Virus record (IMG/VR): IMGVR_UViG_3300025642_000003
Coordinates: 1 to 34,039 of that record
DNA from: a virus
Direction: 5' to 3' (one strand)
DNA length: 34,039 bases
Shown here: positions 13,833-21,813 of the stretch, one piece after another
How positions within the stretch are numbered: position 1 is the first letter of the stretch
Layout of the letters: the number at the start of each line of letters is the position of its first letter
Notes under the pieces: generated by a model
Databases searched by the model: none
Seen by the model: the letters and a program-made list of their open reading frames with translations, nothing else
What the model was told of the DNA's origin: nothing
Program-made: the position numbers and the translations under genes

Positions 13833-15590
13833 ATGAAAAAGAACAATCTAAAGATTTTATCCAAGACTGATACAGAATTACGAGTCGGCAACTACATATG
13901 CATTTTCGGTGGGAAGGATCTGGCCGGGGAGACCTTTACTTCTAAGACCGAATATGAATCTCGCTATACCAAGACGGGCCAGCTTTATGTTGATTGGGAG
14001 CATGGTTACGATTGGAATGATGGAGCCCCAGGTCGGGATGATATCCTGGGTGTTGTGGATTGGAAGACCGCCAAGGCTGATGATTATGGATTGTGGGTCG
14101 AGATGGCCTTGGATCGTCAGGCTGAATATATGGAATATCTGGAGGAGTTGATTGAGGCTGATATTATCGGCACTTCTTCAGAGGCTACTGGCAAGGCTGA
14201 AGTCCATGCTGGTGTTATTACCAAGTGGCCCTTGAAACGGAATGCGTTGACGGTGACTCCGATGGAGCCCAGGATGCTTTCCGAGAATACTTTACATGCT
14301 ATCAAGGCATTAGTTGGGAAGATGCCCTCTCTCAAGGCGTTGCTGCCAGAGGCCGAGGCGATCGGTGGTGCAGCTGCTGGTGGAGCTACGGGTGGTCCCA
14401 TTGTACGCTCAACTCAAATTACTAAAAAGGAAAAGAATATGCCAGAACTTTCTGTTGAACAAATTCAACTCGAAGCAAGGGAAACTCTGCTTAGCGAGCA
14501 GAAGTCTGTTGCTGATAATGCTGCTGCCCTGCAGGAAACTGTGGATGCTGCGGTCGCTGTTGCTGTTGAGGAAGTTTCCAAAACACTTCCTCCGGTGAAT
14601 GCAGCTGGTTATGTTGGAATGGCTGCAGTTATCAAACGCTCCGATCTGGGCGATGTCCCAGAAGCTGCCTATTGTCGGCATCTCCGCACAGGTGACCTTG
14701 GTGCTTTGATGGAGATCGGTGGCGATCCCTTGAAAGCTTCCAATGCTACCGATATGAATATCACGACCGCTGGTGATGGTGGGAATGCTGTTCCTACTGG
14801 TCATTATCAGGGGATCATCGAAAAGCAGGATGAATCCGCTATTGAAGCCCGGTTGGGTGTTCGTGATATCCCTGGCAAGGGAACCACTGTAAATGTCCCT
14901 TACGATAACGAAGACGATGGAGAGTTCATCGTTGCTTCTGAGTCTGGGGATTTCGATCTTGATGCTCCGGATCTCGGAACACATGCGATGACCTTGGCCC
15001 TCTATGCCAAGAATATCTCATTGACCTATCAGCTGCTTGAGGATGAAGATTCCAAGCTGATGGCTTTCCTTGAGGATTTTGTCGGGCGTGGAATTGCCAA
15101 AACCAAGAACTCCCTGCTGCTTACCCAAGTCGCTGCGAATGGAACTGTGTTTGATGAGTTCGCTTCCGCAACTGCGATTGTCCTGGGCGAGCCTGAGCAC
15201 TTGATCTTCAATGATGCCCTGGCTGATTACCTGGATGATGCAGGTTCGGTTGGCTGGGTCATGAAACCTTCCACTCTGGGTTATCTCCGCACAATTGCTG
15301 GGACCAGCGTGAAATCCTATCCGATGGGAAATGAAACTGGCCTGATGGACCTGATGGGTTATCCGGTTGTGTTCAGTTCCAAAGCTGGAGCAATGACCGC
15401 TGCTCTGAAACCCATTTACTTCGGTAACTGGAATCAGGTCGGTGTCCGTAATGGTGCTGGAATTGGTTTCCTTCGGGATCCATACTCCAATGCTCAGAAG
15501 GGCTGGGTCAATCTCTGGTACTACTTCCGGACTGTGTACATGTGTCTGCAGCCCGAAGCAATCGGTTACGGCCAAATGGCAACAGCGTAG
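13833..15590 (+). CDS. Prohead protease-major capsid protein fusion (HK97 fold)
   Basis: A 585-residue protein from ATG 13833 after AAGGGAGG. Residues ~15-148 are an HK97-family (U35) prohead protease: VDWEHG with candidate catalytic His57, IIGTSSEATG with Ser115/116, then AGVITKWPLKRNALTVTPMEPRM, the usual end of that domain. Residues ~150-240 are a Gly/Ala linker and helical scaffold-like region. Residues ~250-585 are the major capsid protein (AVPTGHYQGIIEKQDES, GTTVNVPYDNEDDGEF, KNISLTYQLLEDEDS, LGYLRTIAG, MGYPVVFSS, FLRDPYSNAQKGWVNLWYYFRTVYM). An in-frame ATG at 14439 with its own AAGGA allows a separate 383-residue capsid product. Confidence 0.92.
   Translation: MKKNNLKILSKTDTELRVGNYICIFGGKDLAGETFTSKTEYESRYTKTGQLYVDWEHGYDWNDGAPGRDDILGVVDWKTAKADDYGLWVEMALDRQAEYMEYLEELIEADIIGTSSEATGKAEVHAGVITKWPLKRNALTVTPMEPRMLSENTLHAIKALVGKMPSLKALLPEAEAIGGAAAGGATGGPIVRSTQITKKEKNMPELSVEQIQLEARETLLSEQKSVADNAAALQETVDAAVAVAVEEVSKTLPPVNAAGYVGMAAVIKRSDLGDVPEAAYCRHLRTGDLGALMEIGGDPLKASNATDMNITTAGDGGNAVPTGHYQGIIEKQDESAIEARLGVRDIPGKGTTVNVPYDNEDDGEFIVASESGDFDLDAPDLGTHAMTLALYAKNISLTYQLLEDEDSKLMAFLEDFVGRGIAKTKNSLLLTQVAANGTVFDEFASATAIVLGEPEHLIFNDALADYLDDAGSVGWVMKPSTLGYLRTIAGTSVKSYPMGNETGLMDLMGYPVVFSSKAGAMTAALKPIYFGNWNQVGVRNGAGIGFLRDPYSNAQKGWVNLWYYFRTVYMCLQPEAIGYGQMATA
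14427..14441 (+). promoter_or_regulatory. Internal ribosome binding site and start inside the protease-capsid fusion
   Basis: AAGGA (14427-14431) lies 7 nt before an in-frame ATG (14439-14441), exactly at the junction between the protease linker and the scaffold-like delta region. The A-rich context looks like a former intergenic region with its stop codon lost. It would give MPELSVEQIQLEAR... as a normal-length capsid precursor. Confidence 0.65.
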
Positions 15591-15621
15591 GATTCTAATC
15601 CTGCTGTTTATCCTCCAACCT

Positions 15622-15653
15622 TGTGATCCTGGTCTGAGGGGGCCAGGATCACA
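15622..15653 (+). terminator. Hairpin between capsid and connector genes
   Basis: An 11-bp perfect stem TGTGATCCTGG / CCAGGATCACA encloses a 10-nt loop. No T-run follows directly; GGAG and TTTTT precede ATG 15665. It is likely an attenuator or mRNA-stabilising hairpin that keeps capsid mRNA in excess over downstream genes, as is common after capsid genes. Confidence 0.6.
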
Positions 15654-15664
15654 TCGGAGTTTTT

Positions 15665-16255
15665 ATGGCAATCCAGAATGGTTACTGTACTCTAATTGAG
15701 TTCAAGGCTTTCAAAGATATCGGTTCCACTGATACTGGTGATGATGCTGTCATTGAATCAATCGTGGAGGCTGTGAGTCGATATATCGATAAGGAAACTA
15801 ATCTATTCTTTTATGATGATCAGGCTGCGGTCCGTTGTTACTCTCCGGAGATGGGCGATATGCTCCAGTTAGATGCTCCGCTGTACGGTGTTGATTCTCT
15901 AAAGACTGATGATGATGGTGATGGTACTTACGAGAATACCTGGGCCACGACTGATTATCACTTGATGCCCTTGAATGGCGATACTAAGCATTGGATCCGG
16001 ACTAATCAGAATGGGGATTATGCATTCCCTGTTGGGGTCCTGGCTGGGGTTGAGATTACTGGTGATTGGGGTTATGCTGCTGTTCCTGCTGATATCAACT
16101 TGGTCTGCATGAATATCGTAAAGAACGTGAACGGTCGGCGTGAGGGTCAGGGCGATGAGGCTGTGCAGATTACCGCTGCTGGTGTCGTTATCACTCCCAA
16201 GGATATTTCTCCCTATGATCGGAAGGTCCTGAACCAATATCGGAGGCCCAGGTGA
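15665..16255 (+). CDS. Head-tail connector (gp6-like)
   Basis: A 196-residue protein with GGAG at 15656-15659. The N-terminal helical pair (CTLIEFKAFKDIGSTDTGDDAVIESIVEAVSRYIDKETN) is the 'phage QLRG / gp6-like' connector pattern of small helical subunits bound under portal. A beta region follows (YSPEMGDMLQLDAPLYGVDSL, GDWGYAAVPADI). The C-terminus is helical and ends PYDRKVLNQYRRPR. Its place directly after the capsid gene supports an adaptor role. Confidence 0.8.
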   Translation: MAIQNGYCTLIEFKAFKDIGSTDTGDDAVIESIVEAVSRYIDKETNLFFYDDQAAVRCYSPEMGDMLQLDAPLYGVDSLKTDDDGDGTYENTWATTDYHLMPLNGDTKHWIRTNQNGDYAFPVGVLAGVEITGDWGYAAVPADINLVCMNIVKNVNGRREGQGDEAVQITAAGVVITPKDISPYDRKVLNQYRRPR

Positions 16256-16704
16256 GTCTGCAAATCGTTGCGGTTGCTGATTCGATTTCGAAGCTTACGG
16301 TTACTGGTGTGACCTTGAAGGATCTGAACGAGATTCCTACCAGTGTGTCAGCAAGGGATTGTCCAATTCTATATCCCAGGCCGGATGGATTTATCTCCGG
16401 CTTTGATCCTGAGCGGATGAGCATGGGATCTGGATCTGGAGCCCAGCTGAATGTAACTTACTCCCTGAACTATCGTTTTTTGTTTGCTAAGATTGGGACC
16501 GAGCGTGGTCTGTTTGCTCTCTATCCGACCTTTATTGCGAAGATTGTTTTGATCGCTGATCGTATGCTGGTTAGTGATGCGATCACTGGCCTGGTTGATC
16601 TGCAAATGATTGATATCGGTGAGGTCGGTCCGGTGTCCGATCCTATGGGTAATATGTTTCATGGCTGCGATATCTCTTTTGAGGTATTGGAGTTTGTGAA
16701 CTGA
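16252..16704 (+). CDS. Putative head-closure or tail-terminator protein
   Basis: A 150-residue protein with a GTG start in a GTGA overlap and CGGAGG (16241-16246) just upstream. It is beta-rich (IVAVADSISKLTVTGVTLKDL, LNVTYSLNYRFLFAKIG) with 'MGNMFHGCDISFEVLEFVN' at the end. Position between the connector and the tail tube genes, and size, fit a tail terminator or head-closure subunit. No decisive motif is visible, so the call rests mainly on synteny. Confidence 0.6.
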   Translation: MSLQIVAVADSISKLTVTGVTLKDLNEIPTSVSARDCPILYPRPDGFISGFDPERMSMGSGSGAQLNVTYSLNYRFLFAKIGTERGLFALYPTFIAKIVLIADRMLVSDAITGLVDLQMIDIGEVGPVSDPMGNMFHGCDISFEVLEFVN

Positions 16705-16712
16705 GGTGATGA

Positions 16713-17483
16713 ATGACTAGATCTCTTGTAAAAAATACCAGGGTTTATGTGGATGGTTACGATCTATCCGGTATGGTCGCTGCTCCACCCCCAACTATGT
16801 GGGGTTTTACTCAAAATGATTGGGCTGCTATTACGGATCCAGTTGTTGGTGTTCTTCCTGGTCGATGCGATATCCGAGCTGGAAGCATCAATGCGGTGAT
16901 TGACAATACCGCTACTTCTGGTCTGCATGCTGTGATGTCTACTCCGGATGCAGTTCGGGATCTGATGATTCCGATCGGGGGCATTGCTACCCCAGCTGCT
17001 GGTGTTCCGGCTTTTATGGCCCAGCTTACTCAGCTGAACTACAAGGCTGCTGGTGAAGAAGGTATTGTCCCTGTCACGATCGAGCTTGGGGGCTGGGATG
17101 AGCGTGGTGATACGAAAGCTTATCCGATTCCCTGGGGGCATCTTGTTCACGCTAATGGCGCTGAGACTGGTGTCAACTCCGCTGCTGGGATTGATCCTCA
17201 TGGTGCTGCATCTTCCCTGGGTGGATTTATGATGTATCATGCTTTCGATGCTGATGGGACTGTTACCATCCTGGTTGAGGAAGCTTCCACGAATACTGAT
17301 GGAAACTTCGATACTCTCTCCGGTGCGACTTCCGGTGTGATCGATCCGAGTTCGGCTCCGGTGTCTGGTGTCCTGGCCCTGGGTACGACCGCTGCGGTGA
17401 AGAGATATCTCCGCTGGCAGATTGATTTAGGAACTGCGACTACTGTAACATTTGCTCTGGGCTTTGTCCGGGGCATTCACTAG
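16713..17483 (+). CDS. Tail structural protein (major tail protein-like)
   Basis: A 256-residue beta-rich protein, with VYVDGYDLSGMV near the N-terminus, GRCDIRAGSINAVIDNTA, PVTIELGGWDERGD, then VTILVEEASTNTDGNFDTL and YLRWQIDLGTATTVTFALGFVRG. The last segment resembles a lectin-like or discoidin-type beta unit often seen in phage tail tube proteins. Ribosome site GAGGTGATG is immediately upstream. It probably forms or decorates the tail tube together with the next gene. Confidence 0.72.
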   Translation: MTRSLVKNTRVYVDGYDLSGMVAAPPPTMWGFTQNDWAAITDPVVGVLPGRCDIRAGSINAVIDNTATSGLHAVMSTPDAVRDLMIPIGGIATPAAGVPAFMAQLTQLNYKAAGEEGIVPVTIELGGWDERGDTKAYPIPWGHLVHANGAETGVNSAAGIDPHGAASSLGGFMMYHAFDADGTVTILVEEASTNTDGNFDTLSGATSGVIDPSSAPVSGVLALGTTAAVKRYLRWQIDLGTATTVTFALGFVRGIH

Positions 17484-17502
17484 AAATATGAAGGAGTAAA
17501 TT

Positions 17503-18006
17503 ATGACTGCAAATACTGGTAGAACTTCAGGGAAGTGGATAAAATGGCAGCTAGAAGATTCGGCTGGTACGCTGCGTGATCTTCCTATTTCCAGCATCAA
17601 CGGTTTGGGCCTTAATTATCCGGAGGTCGATGTTTCGGCTATCCAGGATGCTGTGAAAGGATTCCTTACTGGTCAACCGGATTACTCTCTGGAAGTCGGG
17701 GGTCCGTTTGATACCGCTGCAGCTCAGGCTGCTTCAGGATCTGGGGCTGTCGCTGCCCTGTCGGGATCTCACACTGTTCTATATCCATTGAATGGTGTCC
17801 TGACTCCGTTGGGATTCGCAATCTATCTTGGGATCCGGCATGCATGGGAAACTGGTGAGCCAGTGTTTGGCTTGGCATCTTCCGCTGCTAATGGATTGAT
17901 CGAAGTAAACTACAATCCGGATTTCATCAACGGAACCTATACGGCCACTTTCCGGCTGTATCCTGGCTCCGCTGCTCCGGCTTGGGGAACTGCTGCGATA
18001 ACCTAA
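17503..18006 (+). CDS. Major tail tube subunit-like protein
   Basis: A 167-residue protein with ribosome site AAGGAG (17490-17495). The pattern KWIKWQLEDSAGTLRDLPISSINGLGLNYPEVDVSAIQDAVKGFLTGQPDYSLEVGGPFDT is typical of phage tail tube proteins (strand - long loop - 'v.g.l.G.pd.s....Gpf'). It is followed by GSHTVLYPLNGVLTPLGFAIYLGIR and TFRLYPGS. It is the immediate predecessor of the chaperone pair, as expected for the tube gene. Two adjacent tube-like genes raise the possibility that one is a paralogue or decoration protein. Confidence 0.75.
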   Translation: MTANTGRTSGKWIKWQLEDSAGTLRDLPISSINGLGLNYPEVDVSAIQDAVKGFLTGQPDYSLEVGGPFDTAAAQAASGSGAVAALSGSHTVLYPLNGVLTPLGFAIYLGIRHAWETGEPVFGLASSAANGLIEVNYNPDFINGTYTATFRLYPGSAAPAWGTAAIT

Positions 18007-18029
18007 TCAAATAACAAAGGATGAATAGA

Positions 18030-18380
18030 ATGTCTAAAATCATCAAGAGTTCAATCAAGAGTCCAGTGGCTGAATTTCCTGGCAAGGTTACCTTACCCGA
18101 ATTTCTCACGATGCCCCAGGTGTTACTTTACGAACGGGCCATTGGAGAAGTTCGGGTTTTACTCAAAGCGAAAGCTTCCCAGACAGAGATTGACGCTGTT
18201 GTCTTGACTACGATCTGTTCTGTGGTTGAGTCCTGGGAGATCGTTGGGGATTTCTGGCCTGAAGGAGTTATCTCTCCGGATAATTTCCCTGGTTCACCCA
18301 GGGTTCCAAGTGGTCTATTTATTGCCTGGTTGATTGAAGAGATCGGGAAGATATATAGTCCTGCAATCCCAAAAGCATAG
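18030..18380 (+). CDS. Tail assembly chaperone (G-like, frame 0)
   Basis: A 116-residue protein. ATG 18030 is chosen because AAAGG (18016-18020) is 9 nt before it; ATG 18021 would have no spacer. It is helical and moderately acidic (VVLTTICSVVESWEIVGDFW, FIAWLIEEIGKIY). The last codons contain the slippery heptamer C CCA AAA, followed by GCA TAG. It holds tape measure and tube proteins before assembly. It is made in excess over the frameshifted form, as in lambda G/GT. Confidence 0.85.
   Translation: MSKIIKSSIKSPVAEFPGKVTLPEFLTMPQVLLYERAIGEVRVLLKAKASQTEIDAVVLTTICSVVESWEIVGDFWPEGVISPDNFPGSPRVPSGLFIAWLIEEIGKIYSPAIPKA
18368..18374 (+). promoter_or_regulatory. -1 ribosomal frameshift slippery heptamer
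   Basis: C CCA AAA is in exactly the X XXY YYZ phase relative to the frame of the upstream gene (codons CCA 18369-71, AAA 18372-74). Slipping back one base gives CCC AAA. The -1 frame then runs without stops through 18658, bypassing TAG 18378-80. Confidence 0.9.
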
Positions 18381-18658
18381 GAGTCCTAGCATTGCTGGTG
18401 GGCGATGGGGCTGAGATTGAAACTTCACCAGAGCTGTATCTCAACTCCCTGATCAAGAGGTATGGGGTCCAGGGTGTGGTCGGGAGAGTGCTTTCTGGTC
18501 ATGAGATTCGATCAATGGAATTTGCTTTGAAAGTATATAATTATTATATGGAATTGAAAGCTGCTCCAAGCATGGCATCCTGGGCTTTAGAAAACCCGGG
18601 GAAATATAATCTGCTGCAGCAGATCCTGCAGCTGAGGGCTGAGTGGGGTTATGGGTAA
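18374..18658 (+). CDS. Tail assembly chaperone T domain (reached by -1 frameshift)
   Basis: The T part follows the slip: residues from S-I-G-V-L-A-L-L-V-G-D-G to the stop at 18656-58, 94 codons. The fused product is about 209 residues. It is helical with 'SPELYLNSLIKRYG' and 'YYMELKAAPSMASWALENPG', consistent with a tape-measure-binding T domain. A TTG at 18392 with GGAG upstream could give an independent 88-residue product, but the slippery site and position before the tape measure favour the G-GT fusion. Confidence 0.85.
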   Translation, partial: SIGVLALLVGDGAEIETSPELYLNSLIKRYGVQGVVGRVLSGHEIRSMEFALKVYNYYMELKAAPSMASWALENPGKYNLLQQILQLRAEWGYG

Positions 18659-20603
18659 AGACAATAATGTAGATATCGTTCTTCGATCGGTCGATCGGGC
18701 TTCCGCTGGTATCAAGAAGGTCAATAAGGAGCTGGGTGATACTGGTGCTGTAGGAAAGAAAACCAGCGCAGCTATGAAGATGTTGGGGACCGCTGTTGCT
18801 GCTATTGGCTTCGCAGCCCTGGCTAAACAGGCTGGGACGTTTACTCTTGAGGCTACCAAGCTATCTGCGAGGGTAGAGACGCTGGGCGTTGTAACTTCTA
18901 CGCTGGGCCGGAATGCTGGATATACCACAACCGAGATTCGGGTCTTAGAGAGAGCTATTCAAGCCCAAGGAATTACGACTGAGAAGTCAAGACAATCCCT
19001 GGCTCTGATGAAGCAAGCCAATATGGATCTGGCTGATTCTACAGATATGGCTCGTCTGGCTCAGGATGCTGCGGTGATTGCTGGTATTGATAGCTCCCAG
19101 GCATTTGAGCGGTTGGTTACTGTGATCACAACTGGATCCGCTCGCATGGCTCGAACGATGGGCATCCAGGTGAATTTCAATCAGGCGTATAAAGATATGG
19201 CTGAGAATCTTGGCGTGTCTAAAGACGCTTTGACTGAGCAGCAGAAGGTCCAGGCCAGGTCTGATGCGGTAATGAAGCAGGGAGCCCAGATTGCCGGGAC
19301 TTATGCTGCTGCGATGGATACTGTTGGGAAGCAACTGCAGTCGACTCCGAGATATTGGAATGAATTCAAATCTGCTTTCGGTAATCAGCAAGTGAATATG
19401 TTGGGTCGAGTGAATCTTGCTTGGCAGGGTTGGCTGGATACCCAGACCGATGTGATGAATAAGAATACCTTGATGAAGCAAGCTTGGGATATTGGCTTGG
19501 TTTCAGTTCAGGAAAAGATACAGTGGGATATTGAGCTTCGGGATGGGTTGATTGAAGAGGCTGAGCTTATCGATATCCTGATAGAGAGAATGGATGCCCA
19601 GGCGATTGCGACTGATAATGATGCCGAGGCTCTTATGCGAGCTGCAGATGGCATGAGGGCTTTGACTTCGGCTGAGATTGCAGCTGGTCAAGCTACCAGT
19701 GATGTTACCGAGAAACAACTCAGGCTCCTGCAGGTTGAAGCGGTCATGGCTGGGAATTTTGCACTTGCTACAAAGATCGGAGAACAGATTGCCCTGCTCG
19801 AAACAGAAGCATTGAGAGTTGAAGAACTCATTGCAATACTGGATGAGCTTGATGGTAAGACTGTAAATGCACAAGTCGTAATTGGTTATGCTGATCAATC
19901 CGAGCAAGGTATGCCATCAGGTTATACATCTGTTCCTTCCAGTGATGGTTGGAAAACAGACGCAATGGGAAGGAAATATAAACAGGATGCCAGTGGATTT
20001 ACTAAAGGGCCTGGGTATGATTCGCAAGCCAGAGGTGGAGCCCTGGCTCCGGTGTCGCTGGTAGGTGAGGCTGGGCCTGAGTTGATCGTTCATGGTCAGG
20101 TTATCCCTGCTACACAGACCGCTAAGATGCTTCGGGCTGGTGTCCGACCTGGTAGTCGGCATTCTCTGGGCGGTCACATGGGCGGTCAATACGCTTCGGG
20201 TGATTCCTACGATCCGGTTTCAACTTATACAAAGCCACCAGAATTCTGGAATACAATTCCTCCAACAGATACCTGGTATGATCCTGCTACTTTTTCACAG
20301 AGTAAGGGAAAACAATTATTACCTAGTTCCGGCGGTGTAAGTATTCCTTCTGGTTCCGTAGGATCCTCTGCTCCCAAGGAGGTCGCTGCTCCGGTGTCGA
20401 TCGCTGAGATTGCTGCGAGTACCGAGTCGACCGCTGCTTCGGTCGGTGTCCAGATGGCCCAGGTTATTACTGCTGAGCTTGGAAAGGATTCACGAGTATC
20501 AAATAAGCTCCAATCAGAAATGCTTGTTGAGCTGAGAAAGCTTCCGAAGATTGAGGACATGGTTCTCGCTTTCAGGAATGCTGTAGAACAGGCGGTGATG
20601 TAA
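18651..20603 (+). CDS. Tail tape measure protein
   Basis: A 650-residue protein that overlaps the chaperone stop by 8 nt. The N-terminal 'VLRSVDRASAGIKKVNKELGD' and hydrophobic MKMLGTAVAAIGFAALAK (about 42-59) are standard. Long helical repeats follow (SARVETLGVVTSTLGRNAG, LALMKQANMDLADSTDMARLAQDAAVIAG), and the C-terminal GGALAPVSLVGEAGPELIVHG is the conserved tape measure tail-end motif. At ~1.5 A per residue it implies a tail of about 100 nm (general rule, inference). No peptidase domain is visible. Confidence 0.92.
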   Translation: MGKDNNVDIVLRSVDRASAGIKKVNKELGDTGAVGKKTSAAMKMLGTAVAAIGFAALAKQAGTFTLEATKLSARVETLGVVTSTLGRNAGYTTTEIRVLERAIQAQGITTEKSRQSLALMKQANMDLADSTDMARLAQDAAVIAGIDSSQAFERLVTVITTGSARMARTMGIQVNFNQAYKDMAENLGVSKDALTEQQKVQARSDAVMKQGAQIAGTYAAAMDTVGKQLQSTPRYWNEFKSAFGNQQVNMLGRVNLAWQGWLDTQTDVMNKNTLMKQAWDIGLVSVQEKIQWDIELRDGLIEEAELIDILIERMDAQAIATDNDAEALMRAADGMRALTSAEIAAGQATSDVTEKQLRLLQVEAVMAGNFALATKIGEQIALLETEALRVEELIAILDELDGKTVNAQVVIGYADQSEQGMPSGYTSVPSSDGWKTDAMGRKYKQDASGFTKGPGYDSQARGGALAPVSLVGEAGPELIVHGQVIPATQTAKMLRAGVRPGSRHSLGGHMGGQYASGDSYDPVSTYTKPPEFWNTIPPTDTWYDPATFSQSKGKQLLPSSGGVSIPSGSVGSSAPKEVAAPVSIAEIAASTESTAASVGVQMAQVITAELGKDSRVSNKLQSEMLVELRKLPKIEDMVLAFRNAVEQAVM

Positions 20604-21778
20604 TGACTACTGATATTTTAGATCTTACGAAAGCAACTGTTCCGGTCGGTGCGGATGCAATCTATCTTGCGACCGGGATTGTTGGCAAGACTGGAACTGA
20701 TCAATATATCTTGCTGACAGATTTGTTTGATAATATGGTGAATAATAAGAACGTCATCATTAACGGTGACATGGAAATTTCTCAACGAGGTACGAGTTTT
20801 GCGGCGATTGCAACTGGGGCATATTCTTTGGATAGATATGCCTATCGCAAAAACGGGGTAGCAGTTCATACCATCACCCAAGATGCAGATGTTCCAACTT
20901 TTGCAGAGAGTGGACATACGAGTAAACACTCTTTGAAGGTTGATTGTACAACAATAGATGCGTCGATTGCGGCTGACGATTTTGCTAATATTCAATACAG
21001 AGTAGAAGGCTATGATTATTTTCCGCTTGTCGATAGAACAGCAACGCTTTCGTTTATGGTGAAGGCAACAAAGATAGGTATTTATTGCGTTGCCTTTTTG
21101 AATAGTAGTTCTGACAGGTCTTATGTCGTAGAATATGAAGTATTAGTAACAGATACATGGGAAAAGAAAACTATCACACTTGACTTTGATGAAACAGGTG
21201 GAACATGGGATTACACAACTGGAATAGGGATAAAGATTGTGTTTTCACTAACGGCTGGCACAACTATACAAACAACCGCTGATGTTTGGCAGAACGGAAA
21301 CTATAGCGCCACTTCCAACCAAGTCAACGCTTGTGACAGTACGGATAATAACTTCTGGCTTTCGCAGGTCAAGTTAGAAATAGGGAGTAAGGCTACTGAT
21401 TTTGTGTCAAGACCTTATGCGGAAGAACTGGCACTTTGCATGAGATATTTCCAGAAATCATATAACTATGCAACCGCACCCGGTACTGCAACAACAACGA
21501 ACATGCAGGGAGGCGGTGCAAGTGCGGCTTGCGCCACAGTAACTTATCTTAGTTTTCTATTATCGTGGACTAAGATGAGAGGAACCCCAACTATTGTATT
21601 GTACGATAGTGCTGGAGCTAGTGCCAAGGTAGATAGAGCAACACTAGGCGCAGGTCCACAAACGGGAAACGTAGGAGTTAGAACACAGCACGGAGAATCT
21701 TCTGCACTTATTTACAGTAGTAGCGGACTAAGCCATACTCATCTTGAGTGTCACTTTACGCTGGATGCGGAGTTATAA
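20603..21778 (+). CDS. Tail fibre / receptor-binding-type protein
   Basis: A 391-residue protein. The block NVIINGDMEISQRGTSF ... YSLDRYAYR ... TATLSFMVKATKIGIYCVAFLNS ... KKTITLDFDETGGTWDYT ... NACDSTDNNFWLSQVKLEIGSKATDFVSRPYAEELALCMRYFQKSY is the widespread carbohydrate-binding-like module of phage tail fibre tips. The last ~100 residues are a trimeric-looking beta region. Codon use from ~20760 is richer in A/T and uses codons rare in the neighbours, which suggests a recently acquired module. It sits between tape measure and baseplate genes, where a distal tail protein would usually be. Confidence 0.8.
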   Translation: MTTDILDLTKATVPVGADAIYLATGIVGKTGTDQYILLTDLFDNMVNNKNVIINGDMEISQRGTSFAAIATGAYSLDRYAYRKNGVAVHTITQDADVPTFAESGHTSKHSLKVDCTTIDASIAADDFANIQYRVEGYDYFPLVDRTATLSFMVKATKIGIYCVAFLNSSSDRSYVVEYEVLVTDTWEKKTITLDFDETGGTWDYTTGIGIKIVFSLTAGTTIQTTADVWQNGNYSATSNQVNACDSTDNNFWLSQVKLEIGSKATDFVSRPYAEELALCMRYFQKSYNYATAPGTATTTNMQGGGASAACATVTYLSFLLSWTKMRGTPTIVLYDSAGASAKVDRATLGAGPQTGNVGVRTQHGESSALIYSSSGLSHTHLECHFTLDAEL

Positions 21779-21813
21779 ATGGCATATACAAATATGTTGG
21801 GAGTGTTTACTGA

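Noticed and set aside
14409-15575. Long - strand ORFs over the capsid gene
   Set aside because: Shadows of the capsid reading frame; no promoter or ribosome site.
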